A stretch of 64,000 nucleotides of DNA from Actinostola sp. cb2023 (GCA_033675265.1 JAUJYZ010001058.1:2507001-2571000), one strand, 5' to 3'; shown: positions 10,471-23,149, counted from the first letter of the stretch. Notes: generated by a model not told the origin, from the sequence alone. Numbers and translations: made by a program.

Positions 10471-11846
10471 AAACTAGCCAGAAAGACATATTTTGAGCGC
10501 GCGGAGATGGAAGAGATGGAGAGAACTGCACTTGAACTTAGTAGAGAGATGGAGTTATTAGACGTCGAAATCAGAATTAAAGAAGCCAACCTTAACATGA
10601 TGATGGGACAGTATAGAGATAATTAAAAGTCAAAGAGAAAAGACAAAAAGAAAAGTCTTAAAAGGATTTGATGAAGAATATGAAGGAGAAAGCTTGATAG
10701 ATCAGAATCTGATGAAGAACAAGAAGTTCACAAACCAGTAGACAGTAAATTAGAACAGACACCTCCACAACCCCATCATGGTTCGCAGTTTCCTTACCCA
10801 TATACAGTACACACGTTTTATTACATTCAGTAAAAATAAACCATGTGAGCAGTCAGTTTCAAACCCGTACAGAGATAGACAGTTAGATGCAACAGCTAAG
10901 GAGTTTAGCCCCGCTGTAGCTCAGCTGTCCAACCCATCCATGTCACTGCCTCGTCCGAACCAGCCGGTGTCATACCTTTCACCACAAGGACAGACACCTC
11001 CCGCACCGTTGTCTTCACTGTATTATCAATCGGTAGACCCCTGGGTCGCGGTAGCAGAATCAATACGACAAGGTCCAACCCTACCAAAAGTGGAGTTGAT
11101 CAAATTCAATGGAGATCCCTTAGATTATGCAGAGTTTGTTACTAACTTTAAAGACAACATAGAGACGCAAGTCTCTGACGAGTCTCAAAGGCTCACTCGA
11201 TTGCTGGCACAGTGCGAAGGAAAGGCTAAATACGCTATTAAAAGTTGCGTTAATCTACCGCGCGAGACAATATATTCTGTAGCCTGGAAGACGTACCCTA
11301 CATGAGAACTTTGGTCAGCCGCACATGATAGCAGCAGATGCCCACAGTGAAGAAGTTGAAAGAGATTCATGTTAGAAAAGTCGACGCATCAACACTATAA
11401 TGGACTTTGCGAGAAGATTGGAAGACGCCAAGAGAGTTCTGATGAATATGGGTCCTAACTACAAAATAACACAAGTCGACTGGATAGCGAGGACACCCTC
11501 ATAATGCTGATGAGAAAGCTTCCAGTAGAAAACTTAAAGCGGAAATGGGCATATAAAGCCGGTGATCTTATCAAGGCAAAGGGTCGAGCAGAGTACGCCG
11601 ACTTCGTTGAATTTGTTAGAAGAATCGCCGAACGCGTAAACAACAGATACGGACAAGAATTGAAGCTAACTACTACCTGTACAGAGAAATACAGAAATGA
11701 TCCACCGAAGAGCAAACCAGACCAAAGATATAAAGTTACAACTTTAGCCACAAGCGGAAAATTACGTCAAGTGCAGAGGGTATCATATCCCGCAAGTGTT
11801 CTCGATGTTCGGGACCGCATGCGATCTGGCGATGTTGGACAATTAA
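10471..11846 (+). pseudogene. BEL/Pao retrotransposon gag, 5' part (decayed)
   Basis: 10471-10626 encodes a charged, probably coiled-coil segment (KLARKTYFERAEMEEMER onward). 10778-11305 encodes a stretch typical of the DUF1759 gag family (LPKVELIKFNGDPLDYAEF, then QRLTRLLAQCEGKAKYAI). After a frameshift near 11300 the homology continues through 11504-11800. At 11797-11835, in a different frame, is a CCHC zinc knuckle (CSRCSGPHAIWRC). Several stops and frameshifts make it non-functional. Gag is cut at TTAA 11843-11846 by a 7.9-kb element and resumes at 19740. Confidence 0.85.
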
Positions 11847-11996
11847 GAGAGGCTCTCCGTAAATTTCGCCTATAGCATGCAGAACGCGAAAATTCGAAAT
11901 CCTTCAAATTTAGTCAGAATGTAGGTCTAGGTGAACTCGTTATGCTGTGTAAGTTTTATTTGAATCGGGTAATTATCTTAGGAGAACGACGCCGAT

Positions 11997-12617
11997 TCTT
12001 CGTTTGCAACCACGTGGTATTTGGCGGATTACGAGCCGATTTTAATTTATACGGCTGTTCTCAAATTTTGAAATATTATTTCCTTTGCCAAATAAAATAA
12101 GAAGCTTATGAGCTTGTAGAACTATCAAATTAACACCTCTGGGCCAAATTTTGGAGCACTAGAGCATTTCTTTACCGAGCTATGGTCGAACGAATTTTCA
12201 AATATTCCAGTGTGTTTGTATGCGGCGCCATGTTGGAAGACAACTGGATGTCTTCCAACATGGCGGCCAAAATTTCAAAAAATAAATTCAAGCTTAGAGT
12301 TGATTTACATCACTTAATTTCACTATAAATAGAACTTCTAAACATGTATAAAACTAAACACATTTAATTTGGTACAAATTTGTTGTTTTCCACGACTTTT
12401 CAGAGACGTGACTAGCGTTTGGTAAGAGTTGCGTGACACAATTCAAACTTCGAAAACTCGGCCACAAAACATCGAGCCCATCTGAAACTTTCTACAATAA
12501 TTCATATCACAATTCTCTGAAATACCGCCAAGAATCAAGTTGATAAGATTCATAACTAAATTTTAGAATTTTTCTAATTAATTCTCAAGGGGAAGTGACG
12601 TCAAGTGCAAACGAAGA
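11997..12617. mobile_element. MITE nested in left arm of the 7.9-kb element
   Basis: TIRs are TCTTCGTTTGCA and its complement, with a probable 2-bp AT duplication (11995-11996, 12618-12619). The right arm of the host element lacks this segment, so the empty site is visible in the same window (GACGCCGATATTCG at about 19590). Inside is a hairpin at 12229-12268 with GCCATGTTGGAAGACA stems. Confidence 0.8.
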
Positions 12618-13700
12618 ATATTCGATTTTCGGGATCACTTCCGGTTTTGAGAGGCGATCTTACGGTACTCGTAAAACCAACAATAACAAATAATTTCCTA
12701 AATTTCGCTGAACAAATGATATCATTTCGGGAAAGTGAGATAATGTTTTACATTTTCACATGTTTATCGAAGATGTTTAACAAAAAAATAAATATTTTAT
12801 CGATTTTCAAATTATTTTCACATTTTGAGCATTTTTTTCAAAGGCTATATTGACAGGCTAATATATCCACTGGTACCTCAATACAAATATAGAAAGTATA
12901 CCTCAGCCAAAGAATACTATATCGTCTTGTAATATGTGGAATAACATTTTTGGGCCACTCAAAATTTAAGATTCTGGAAGACGAAATGCAACCCCAATTA
13001 TGCGACAAAATCACGACTTTCGATGTCACGCTCTGGGCAAAAGACAATTATTTAGTCAGTTAAACCATTCAATGCCTTGGAAATAAATTCAATCAGACCA
13101 AAGCGAATACTTGTATTGACATCTTAAAAACGTTTCAAAGCATTGTGAGCAAATACGAAACTTTTAGAAAAAATATCACACGTTCCTGGAAGGTCAACCA
13201 CAAGCAAACGAAACTGAGCTTCGTTGACGGTTGAGTTCGAATCTCGACTGATAGACCAAATCGGCTAACGCAATGTTGTGCCCAATTCAGATCTTTTGGG
13301 AATACGGTTCTTTGTCTGTTGTATTTCGATTTCAATAGAGCATTGACATGGAAATGTTTGGAACAAAAAGCTCTTATTCCCAAAGGTTTTGAATTGGGCC
13401 GGGTAAAAATGTAAACATTGTGTTAGCCGAATTGGCTATTAGCTTGGCTTTCAATACCTTGTTTTCAATTGATCATGTTCAAAGAATATAATGCATCAAT
13501 GGCATACCTTGATGTACTTGCATTCTTGGAGAATGAAAGCCATAAAAGACAGAGATGTGAATCGAATCTAGGTCGGAAGTAAACAACTCGACTGTTAACA
13601 CGACAAGGTTGCGTGACAAACACCACAGGAAGCCCGTCATATGCCATACATATTCTATACCACGCTCCAGCAATGTATTTAATATAACAACTATTAGTTC

Positions 13701-14330
13701 AAATTCAATATGTTGTTGTACGTAGGTGCCATGTTATAATAAAGATTCGTTTCTAGAGCGTATTATGTTGCATGGGGCAGAATGCCTATTGTTTCATGGA
13801 CATCGCTACTTAACCTAATTATCACCTACGGTCAGTTGACGAATATTCATGCATGAATTAGCAGATCTCTGATTGGTTCGTGTCGTTCACTCGAGGGAAT
13901 AAGTATATCATTAGTATGCTGTCAATCAAGCATGGATAATCCTTTGGGAATATAATTCCTTCTACAAATCTGTCAATCAAAATATACGACTCTTCAACGA
14001 ACATACTTCGTAAATTCCGAATGATGCCCGAAACTGAAATCACAGCTGCGTCAACCCGAAAGTCTTTCTTCTTTCGTAATCTATTAATCAGTTGTTTACT
14101 CAAACTACAGCGAATCACTTGTTATTTTAAAGTCCGGCAGCTGTAGCTGTAATACTTGATTAGCAAAAGCGCGAGATTTAAATCAAGAGACATAATAAAC
14201 AACAGTCTTTATTATTGCTAACAACAGAGCGAACTAACGCGGGTGTCGTAAGCGATCGTACTGATAAAGTGTCGTTACGGCTTGTTGTTTCAAATCCGGT
14301 TTATTTTAGTTGTGAATAATAATAATAATA
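13701..14330. other. Interior of the 7.9-kb element, no gene
   Basis: Unique sequence between the inverted arms. The open frame at 13858-14118 (minus) has no recognisable domain. Confidence 0.4.
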
Positions 14331-14458
14331 ATAATATCTTTATTTATATAGCGCTATTTCATAGTATGTCAATAGCGCTTTACAGAGTGATAATATAATA
14401 ATATATATGATAATAATAATATGATATAGAAAATAATATAATAATAACAACTATATTT

Positions 14459-14554
14459 AAGCATTAATACACGCTTGCCGTGTCTTTGTTCTCTGTTAAA
14501 AACACGCGGGATATGTTGGGAGAACAAAGACACGGCAAGCGTGTATTAATGCTT
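14459..14554. repeat. Perfect 35-bp inverted repeat (hairpin)
   Basis: Arms 14459-14493 and 14520-14554 match exactly (AAGCATTAATACACGCTTGC...), with a 26-base loop. It lies after an AAT-rich, GCGCTAT-containing tract (14310-14450). Confidence 0.9.
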
Positions 14555-14559
14555 TTATA

Positions 14560-15785
14560 AAATAATTACAAGGATTTCTTTCTTAAAAAATCCTTTATTT
14601 ACGCGAATTTTGATTGATCAAATTTGCAATTCTCCTGAAAAGCGAGAAATCGTGCATCATCCAATCAAATCTCACGAAAGAAATCAGAATGGCAAAGCGA
14701 CAGTAGCGACTCGACAACTTTTATCAATGCCGTATAAATAGTGTTTTGACAGGAAAAACGTTTTTCTGTCAAAAAATTACCGAAGAATGTTTGTTGCACT
14801 TCGCTTGTGTATCCTGTGAACACAAAACACGAAGAAAAGTGAGAAAAGCTGAGCTGATTCAATGAAGACGAATCGTCAAACTTTCTGAAATATTTGACAA
14901 CTAGATGAATGAGCACGACGTCAGGTAGCCAAATATCCACAGTTTTTGTCGTATTTTTGAATCTTTTCACCGCTTTTCTCGACAAGAATGTATAAACGAT
15001 GGAAGTTTCTGAGACATTTGAATATATTTTTTCTCTTTGACATATTTTACTAGAGATATGAATGTTCTGGCGAACCCACCGTGTAGCTACAAGAATCGCT
15101 AGATGTTTTCACTCTTTTGTGAGTAAGCTTATAAGCTTAAATACGGCTATCTTTTCATGATATTTTCAGTCGTACACTTGAGAAAATATGTGTAACTATA
15201 GAACTTACAGAACGGTTAGTATGTTATTGAGAAAACTGAGCCGTTATATTTAGTTTTCTTCGTTATTGTGGACAGAAATAATTGGACGATTCGTCGAGTT
15301 TCTTGGTGTGTTTGAAATTGAAGCTCAATTCTTGCAAATTGTCAGTTTAAAATCATCAAAATCACATCTAGATAGAACTTGAACTTAACTAAACAAGAAA
15401 AACTGTAATTCTATGGCTTATAATTAGTAAATAAAACATGTTTGACAACAGAAAAAATATATATTTGTGGTCGATCAAATCCACTGCATCTCTTCAAGGT
15501 CGTTCAAGGTCATTAAAACCATGTTTCTGTGCTTTTATATCACATAGCTTTTTAGCCAATCAGAGCGCGCGTTATATCATAGTTATTTTATAAATAAATA
15601 TAAATATGAATCCTAAGTATTACTCGAATCAAACTACAAGTACCACATCTAGTTTCAAACTACTATAGAAAGACATGTTGTTTTTCTAAGGTCGGTTCGA
15701 ATACTCAAATCACTGAGAAGCGCGAGAATTAAATCTAGAACACAACAATTCTTGCCGTAACAACAGAACAAACTAGCGGTTGCTA
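14560..15785. other. Interior of the 7.9-kb element, no gene
   Basis: AT-rich sequence. The minus-strand frame at 14665-14985 (106 codons) has no recognisable domain and no splice context I trust. Confidence 0.4.
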
Positions 15786-15788
15786 ACA

Positions 15789-16500
15789 ACAATGACCGTA
15801 ACAATAAAGACCGCTGTTCACACTTTATCAGTACGTTCGCTTACAACTCCGCTAGTTCGCTCTGTTGTTGGCAAGAATAATAAAGTTGTTGTATTGTATT
15901 GTTGTAATAAAGACCGCTGTTCGTTGTGTTTTTCTTGATTTATCAGTACGTTCGCTTACAACTCCGCTAGTTCGCTCTGTTGTTGGCAAGAATAATAAAG
16001 TTGTTGTATTGTATTGTTGTAATAAAGACCGCTGTTCGTTGTGTTTCTTGATTTATCAGTACGTTCGCTTACAACTCCGCTAGTTCGCTCTGTTGTTGGC
16101 AAGAATAATAAAGTTGTTGTATTGTATTGTTGTAATAAAGACCGCTGTTCGTTGTGTTTCTTGATTTATCAGTACGTTCGCTTACAACTCCGCTAGTTCG
16201 CTCTGTTGTTGGCAAGAATAATAAAGTTGTTGTATTGTATTGTTGTAATAAAGACCGCTGTTTGTTGTGTTTCTTGATTTATCAGTACGTTCGCTTACAA
16301 CTCCGCTAGTTCGCTCTGTTGTTGGCAAGAATAATAAAGTTGTTGTATTGTATTGTTGTAATAAAGACCGCTGTTCGTTGTGTTTCTTGATTTATCAGTA
16401 CGTTCGCTTACAACTCCGCTAGTTCGCTCTGTTGTTGGCAAGAATAATAAAGTTGTTGTGATTGTATTGTTGTAATAAAGATCGCTGTTCGTTGTGTTCC
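15789..16500. repeat. 113-bp minisatellite, about six copies
   Basis: AATAAAGACCGCTGTTCG recurs at 15906, 16021, 16134, 16247, 16360 and 16474 (the last with AAGATCGC), giving a period of 113-115 bp. A diverged copy starts the array at about 15803. Each unit contains ACAACTCCGCTAGTTCGCTC. Some units stay open in one frame, giving short shadow frames on both strands. Confidence 0.9.
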
Positions 16501-16539
16501 TTGATTTAAATCTCGCGCTTTTCATCATCAAGGACACTT

Positions 16540-17587
16540 CATTACAGTCGCTTACTAGTACAACACCACGAGCACCGCTAGTTCGCGTCAGCTGTTATTA
16601 GCAATAATAAAGACCGCTAGTTTGTTCTGTTCGTAGTACGTTATTTGTAATACTCGAATCAAACTACCTGAAAAAAGCCGGTTTCTGGGTTCTGATACTC
16701 GAATCAAACTATAAAGTATGACATGTTTCAAAGCCGGTTTTATTCGCGGATCAGTCAAACTAAGCTAAACTACAATGGTCACTTGTTGTCTTGCCGCTAC
16801 TTTTAATGGTTCGATTCAAACAACTACAAGAATGACATACAACACTGAGTTCACTTCATTGAACGTTAGAATAAACGCGGTCACTTCTTTATGTTTGCTT
16901 ACAACACTAAGATGATTTTGTTGTTAGTAAAGACGGTTTGATTTGTTTCTTGATTTACCATGGTAACCAAGTTTTGCTCAGCAATCGATTATTGAGCGTA
17001 TCTAATCGATCACGAAGACTTTTTTCCCAAGAGACCGAGGAGGCGGCGCTTAGACATGTGCGGGAAGTTTGATTTTGACTACTAATGAGCAAAGTTCACT
17101 AACAATTCTCATTATAAACCTACTCAGTCGATTTCCAACAGATTTTTACAGAGCAATGGTAGTAACATTTTCAATTGTTAGTGAATATAGGATTTCAGGA
17201 AGCATTTTCCGCTTACAACAGAAACATTTCGATTGAAGTTTCATGTTTAATAAGTGTTTAAACACTGCTTGTTTCACTTCTACATACAAAACTCGACAGA
17301 ATAATCCAATACTTTGAACATGATTTCCAACACTTATTTGCGACATGGAGCGTAACTGAAAATAAGCCAAGGTAGATAAACATCTCAACTGGCAGAAACT
17401 GCTTACAGCAGGTGGAATTAGCTTGAAGAATCCGAGAAAAAAGCATTTTGCGCGAGGCATTATGCTGAAATTAGCCACTTTCTTTGTAATTTTGAACACA
17501 AGATTCGAACTTGCCGCACTTAGTCGGCGTCGGCGTCGCGTACTAATTGAGTTAACGCCTCAAAGTGTCCAGTCATTCTGCCCCATG
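16540..17587. other. Interior of the 7.9-kb element, no gene
   Basis: It contains further diverged fragments of the 113-bp unit near 16540-16640. No protein domain is recognised. Confidence 0.4.
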
Positions 17588-18354
17588 GGGCTTCCTGTGC
17601 TTAGTAACGTATTATGTTGGGCTTTCTGTGTGCATCCCGTAGGACGCGCCCGTTCATGTGTATAAAACAGTAAGGAAAGACCGTGTACGACTTTCTGGGC
17701 AACGTATATCAACTAGCCAGACTAGCAACAATAACACATAGCACAACGGTTAGCTAAACCTGACATGAGAAACGTCTTGCGGGACGCGCACAGGGAACCC
17801 AACATAATACATTTTTATGTACAGGGAACCCAACCTTACGTATTGCGCGCGCGCACTCTCTACCACAGGAAACCCATCAAAAATATAATATCATTTTATT
17901 TGATTATTTTGTAGCCTCAAAAGCAATGATTGTGCTGCCTATGGGTGGGCAAATGTTTTCGCCTTGGTATTTTTAGGGTATATTTCTAGGCCTCCTAACG
18001 GTCATCCCTATCCTTTAAATTATCCCCAAAAGGGGCAGAAGGTTTATCACGAATTAGTTCCATATGTGTAGATGTGCGAGTAGCTGTTAAGCAACTTTAC
18101 AATACCCTGTTTCAGGACAGACTCACATAAAATTATATACCCTGTTCAGGACAGAGAGGCCAAAAACCATACCCTGTCCAGCGGCACGTCCCCGTATAGC
18201 CAATATATGGGAGTACCCCAGTCTGGCTAGTTGATATACGTTGCCTAGAAAGTCGTACACGGTATTTCCTTACTGTTTATACACATGAACGGGCGCGTCC
18301 TACGGGATGCACACAGAAAGCCCAACATACTACGTTACTAAGCACAGGAAGCCC
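17588..18354. mobile_element. Inverted-repeat element inside the 7.9-kb element
   Basis: Arms 17588-17724 and 18220-18354 are reverse complements, running from GGGCTTCCTGTGCTTAGTAA inwards to CTAGCCAGACT. The interior carries several copies of the dispersed CACAGGAARCCCAAC word and repeated ATACCCTGTTCAGGACAG words (about 18100-18170). Confidence 0.75.
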
Positions 18355-20222
18355 AACATAATACGCTCTACCACAGGAAACCCATCTAAAAAAGAGGCAA
18401 ATATCATTTTTATTTGATTATTTAGTAGCCTCAAAAGCAATGGTTGGGCTGCCTGTGCCCACCCAAAAAATACACATGATCTATTAAAAAATACCTTGAA
18501 AATACGAACTAATAGTTGTTATATTAAATACATTGCTGGAGCGTGGTATAGAATATGTATGGCATATGACGGGCTTCCTGTGGTGTTTGGCACGCAACTT
18601 GTCGTGTTGACAGTTGAGTTGTTTACTTCCGACCTAGATTCGATTCACATCTCTGTCTTTTATGGCTTTCATTCTCCAAGAATGCAAGTACATCAAGGTA
18701 TGCCATTGATGCATTATATTCTTTGAACATGATCAATTGAAAACAAGGTATTGAAAGCCAAGCTAATAGCCAATTCGGCTAACACAATGTTTACATTTTT
18801 ACCCGGCCCAATTCAAAACCTTTGGGAATAAGAGCTTTTTGTTCCAAACATTTCCATGTCAATGCTCTATTGAAATCGAAATACAACAGACAAAGAACCG
18901 TATTCCCAAAAGATCTGAATTGGGCACAACATTGCGTTAGCCGATTTGGTCTATCAGTCGAGATTCGAACTCAACCGTCAACGAAGCTCAGTTTCGTTTG
19001 CTTGTGGTTGACCTTCCAGGAACGTGTGATATTTTTTCTAAAAGTTTCGTATTTGCTCACAATGCTTTGAAACGTTTTTAAGATGTCAATACAAGTATTC
19101 GCTTTGGTCTGATTGAATTTATTTCCAAGGCATTGAATGGTTTAACTGACTAAATAATTGTCTTTTGCCCATGCCAGAGCGTGACATCGAAAGTCGTGAT
19201 TTTGTCGCATAATTGGGGATTGCATTTCGTCTTCCAGAATCTTAAATTTTGAGTGGCCCAAAAATTTTATTCCACATATTACAAGACGATATAGTATTCT
19301 TTGGCTGAGGTATACTTTCTATATTTGGATTGAGGTACCAGTGGATATATTAGCCTGTCAATATAGCCTTTGAAAAAATGCTCAAAATGTGAAAATAATT
19401 TGAAAATCGATAAAATATTTATTTTTTGTTAAACATCTTCGATAAACATGTGAAAATGTAAAACATTATCTCACTTTCCCGAAATGATATCATTTGTTCA
19501 GCGAAATTTAGGAAATTATTTGTTATTGTTGGTTTTACGAGTACCGTAAGATCGCCTCTCAAAACCGGAAGTGATCCCGAAAATCGAATATCGGCGTCGT
19601 TCTCCTAAGATAATTACCCGATTCAAATAAAACTTACACAGCATAACGAATTCACCTAGACCTACATTCTGACTAAATTTGAAGGATTTCGAATTTTCGC
19701 GTTCTGCATGCTATAGGCGAAATTTACGGAGAGCCTCTCTTAAGCGTTTACCATTGAAAGATCGTCTGAACATCGTTTAACAACATGGACTTTGTAGAGC
19801 TTGCCTCGATGAAGGACACGTTGCCAAGGATACTTGACGAAAGATCCCAAAGGCTCATCAGATGCTTGTACACATCTTCGGAGCAACGTCTTCACCCAGT
19901 GTCGCAGGATATGCGCTAAGAAAGACGGCCATATATAGACAACGAACAAGGCGTCGGTCTTACCAGAAACAACTGACGCAGTTTTTCGAGACTTCTACGT
20001 ATATGATCTATTGAAATCGTTCCCAGACCTCGAACAAGCAGTGAATGTTTGCAGACAGATACAAGAGTTATTGAATCTAAGAGAGGTTTCCATCTGACGA
20101 AATGGATGTCAAGCAGCTGTCTTGAAGTTCTGTCCACCTTTCCAGTCGAAGAACTAGTAACGACGCTAAAGAACCTAGACTTGAATTTAGAAAGTCTACC
20201 AATGGATCAAGCGCTAGGAATC

Positions 20223-20636
20223 AATAGGCGACTTGCACTAAGAGGTCACGTGACCCTAGCTCCCATAAAACGAACAGCAATGACAAAATGAACTCCAGAA
20301 ATGAAAAGAGCAGCTCGAAATTAGTAAAATGGCGAAGTTTCAGCGCATAATGTGTGACACGGGAGAAATGACTAAAAAAATAAAATCGATCGTTTTCTAA
20401 GATTTTGTTTGGAAAATGCGTTGGATGGCAAGAGCCAATGCATTTTCCAAACAAAATCTTAGAAAACGATGGATTTTATTTTTATTCCCATTTCTCCTGT
20501 GTCAGACATTATGCCCTGAAACTTCGCCCTTTTACTAATTTCGAGGTGCTCTTCTCATTTCTGGAGTTCATTTTGACACTGCTGTTCGATTTAAGGGGGT
20601 TGGGGTCACGTGACCTCTTAGTGCAAGTCGCCTATT
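20223..20636. mobile_element. Palindromic MITE in BEL pol
   Basis: Near-complete palindrome with ends AATAGGCGACTTGCACTAAG and complement, each followed by GGTCACGTGACC. It sits between the codons for LGI and WNVEED of the BEL reverse transcriptase. The centre is a hairpin containing AAAATCTTAGAAAACGAT and its complement. Confidence 0.88.
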
Positions 20637-21490
20637 GGAACGTTGAGGAAGACACCATTAACTTGGTCATCAGCGAGAGAAAACAACCAGAGAAACGAAA
20701 AGGCGTCCTTTCTTCAATCGCAACTGTATATGACCCATTAGGATTTGTCAGCCCCCGTTGCTTCTTCCTGCGAGAGAATCGAAATTAACCAAGAGTTATA
20801 AATAAGATGAAGTACGATTAGTGTGAAGATCTCCCAGAAGACTTACTGAACCGTTGGAGAGGATGGAGGGAAGGACTATCGACCTTGAGCAACTTCAATA
20901 TTTCCAGGTGTAGTTACAAGCCGAAAGACTTCGGTACAGTTACCACTGTTGAACTCCACCATGTTGCAGACGCCTCTCGCCTATCAAGGGCATGGATATA
21001 CGGAACAGTATCGTATCTCCGTTTTATTAGCAGCAAGGAATAGATACATCGTACCTTCGTTATGGGGAAGTCACGTGTGAATCCTTTGAATAGTACCTTG
21101 ACGGTACCGAAACTAGAACTAACGGCAGCGACTTTAGGGCCGTCAAGATGAACAATACTATAATGAAACAATTGCCGACTGGAAGATTGAAGATCAACAG
21201 CATTACCTATTGGACTGATTCCATAATTGTTTTAAGGTACATCCTTAACGAAGTCAGAAGATTCGTAACATTCGTAGCTAATCGAGTTACAATCATCCGT
21301 CAAGAAACAGAACCTAGTCAATGGCGATACGTCGAGTCAGAGCTGAATCCAGCAGACCTAGTTGCATCACGTGGAATCAAGGTTTCAGACGTTGACGAAT
21401 TTGAAACAAGGAAACAAGGACCTGATTTATTATGGACAGACACCACGAAATGGCCTGAACAACCTGTTGAAATGACAAAGAGCCTGTTAA

Positions 21491-21896
21491 GGTGGTTCCC
21501 GCATAATGAATGACCGGTTTGCCGTATTTTTTTAACTCGCTCGCTCCGCGTCAATATTGCTTGAATTTTATTGTGCTTAACACAAATACTAATTCAACCA
21601 TTCTGCTTTTGGACGGTATATTCAAAATGATCCTTGTAAGCCGCGTTTGTGAATGCCAACTGATATTCAAACGACACTATTTTCACTAAAACTGCTGCCA
21701 AACGGTTTTCCCTCGTACGATTTTTTTTAAACTTCGTCAACGACCTTTTAAGGTCCCTAGTAATGTTCTGACGAGGTAATAAGGAAATTGATCGAGCCGA
21801 AATCACCAGTTCATAATTTTGTTGTCAATATTTGGACCCGGCTATCGGTTGTTACGTGACTTCGGCAAACAGGTCATTCATTATGCTGGAACCACC
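21491..21896. mobile_element. 406-bp MITE with TTAA target duplication
   Basis: Termini are GGTGGTTCC and complement, continuing into GCATAATGAATGACC and GGTCATTCATTATGC. TTAA flanks both sides (21487-21490, 21897-21900). It interrupts the BEL pol remnant. Confidence 0.85.
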
Positions 21897-21990
21897 TTAA
21901 CTAACGACGAATGAGTGAAGAAAGAGAAAGTCACTATCAGTGCTGTAGCGACGCAGACGGAGTTCTAGATCTGGAATAGATTGTTCCAAA

Positions 21991-23149
21991 GGTACTCAGA
22001 TAGCTAGATGGTTTATTCATGATCAGATAAAACGTACAACCAGTAGGCTGAAAGTATGCTACATATTTACAATCTCTAAAACTATTAAGAATAAATACAA
22101 GGGGAAATACTAACAATACAATAATAAATAATGTATAATATAATTCATCGAGTAAACTGAGCTAAAAACTATAAAATACTATTGGAAAATATTTACAATT
22201 ATTATTAAGAGTACATCTACTAAAAACTAAACCTTCAATGATGACATGAAGCTGTTGTTGAACTGATATGTGTATGGAAGTTGTCCGGCTGAAATGTATA
22301 CGATCGATTCTTCATCACCCAAGGGGGTTCTTCCTATATTCGACTGATAGGGCTGATCGTCGTAATTTTTAGGGTTTGAAATCGGCATTCCGGTATGTAT
22401 ATTTAGGGGCTGGTCTTGTGAACTCTTTTTTTTTTAAAGAGCTGTTATTTTTTTAGGGGTGAAACTTGGAACAAGCGCGTTCCCTCTTGAATAGCGGTAT
22501 CCCGGGGAGCGATCTCATGGTATTTTAGGGTGATTTTTAGACCATAAGGTATTTTTAGGAGGTAAAAGTTTTCAAGGTTTGGTATTTTTTTCCGATATTT
22601 GTCGAGTTTTCCGTCTTCACCCCTCCCCCTTTTACCTCGCCTCGCCCCAACACCCCCGGACTTCATCAGTTGTATTACGGTGCTATAGTATGGCGGCAGG
22701 CGGTTACGCAACTTGTGGCCCTCATTAGACATAATGTCCTGAAATGACTTGCTCGTCGTCAGCTTTTGGCGGCGTATTTGAAAAGGTTCGAGTCCCGCGA
22801 GCCAGTCAGAGCTTCTCCATATGAGCGTTAGGGAACAATAATGCGCATGGCGCGCTTCTAGACCTTTTCTAATTCGTTGCTTAGGTACTAGGCAGGTAAG
22901 CTGCCAAGGAATACAGAGCATGCGCATTCGGTTAACGGTCTTATACACGTGCGATAAATTAAAACTGAAGTAGTTCACCGCTGCCTACACTTGATCTTCT
23001 CAATGTCCTCGATGTCCTCGCAATGTTAAAAGAATTTCAAGCAAACACCATACAACCAACGCTTACCAAAGATAGCTCCATAGCCCAGAGATGCCCGCGC
23101 GGCGTCACTATATATATATTTCAAGAGTGGTAGACGACCTTACGCACGA
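21991..23149. other. Intergenic, no gene supported
   Basis: A minus-strand frame of 177 codons (22445-22978) crosses T-rich repeats and carries no recognisable domain, so I do not call it a gene. GGTATTTTTAGG-like words recur at 22510-22590. Confidence 0.4.

Larger units (their letters stand above)
11847..19739. mobile_element. 7.9-kb inverted-arm element with TTAA target duplication
   Basis: The element begins GAGAGGCTCTCCGTAAATTT and ends in the reverse complement. TTAA flanks it at 11843-11846 and 19740-19743. The long arms are 11847-13700 and 18506-19739; without a later MITE in the left arm they are almost the same length (about 1231 and 1234 bp). Removing the element plus one TTAA joins gag codons as ACA ATT AAG CGT and keeps the frame into a second zinc knuckle, which fixes both ends. 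TTAA duplication is typical of piggyBac-type elements, but the termini are not the usual CCC type and no transposase frame is visible. The class is therefore open. The interior holds microsatellites, a 113-bp minisatellite, hairpins and another inverted repeat. Confidence 0.88.
19740..21990 (+). pseudogene. BEL/Pao retrotransposon pol, 3' part (decayed)
   Basis: It continues from the split gag: KRLPLKDRLNIV, one stop, HGLCRACLDEGH (second zinc knuckle, last Cys lost). After a further stop it runs directly into FGATSSPSVAGYALRKTA, a BEL reverse-transcriptase motif, so the protease and the RT N-terminus are deleted. The RT box reads FYVYD (19992-20006) instead of FYVDD. GFHLTKW and a broken LGI-W motif follow. 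20641-20770 gives a VEEDTI...YDPLGFVSP stretch. RNase H features follow: HHVADAS, YWTDS (about 21208-21222), FVANRV, NPADLVASRG, and GPDLLW...WPEQP. There are many stops and frameshifts. Two MITEs interrupt it at 20223-20636 and 21491-21896. Confidence 0.87.

Noticed and set aside
13135..19070. Two identical 82-codon frames (13135-13383 minus, 18822-19070 plus) as a duplicated gene
   Set aside because: They are the two arms of the 7.9-kb inverted-repeat element and show no domain or coding signature.
22445..22978. 177-codon minus-strand frame
   Set aside because: No recognised domain; it spans T-rich repeat-like words and has no splice or start support.
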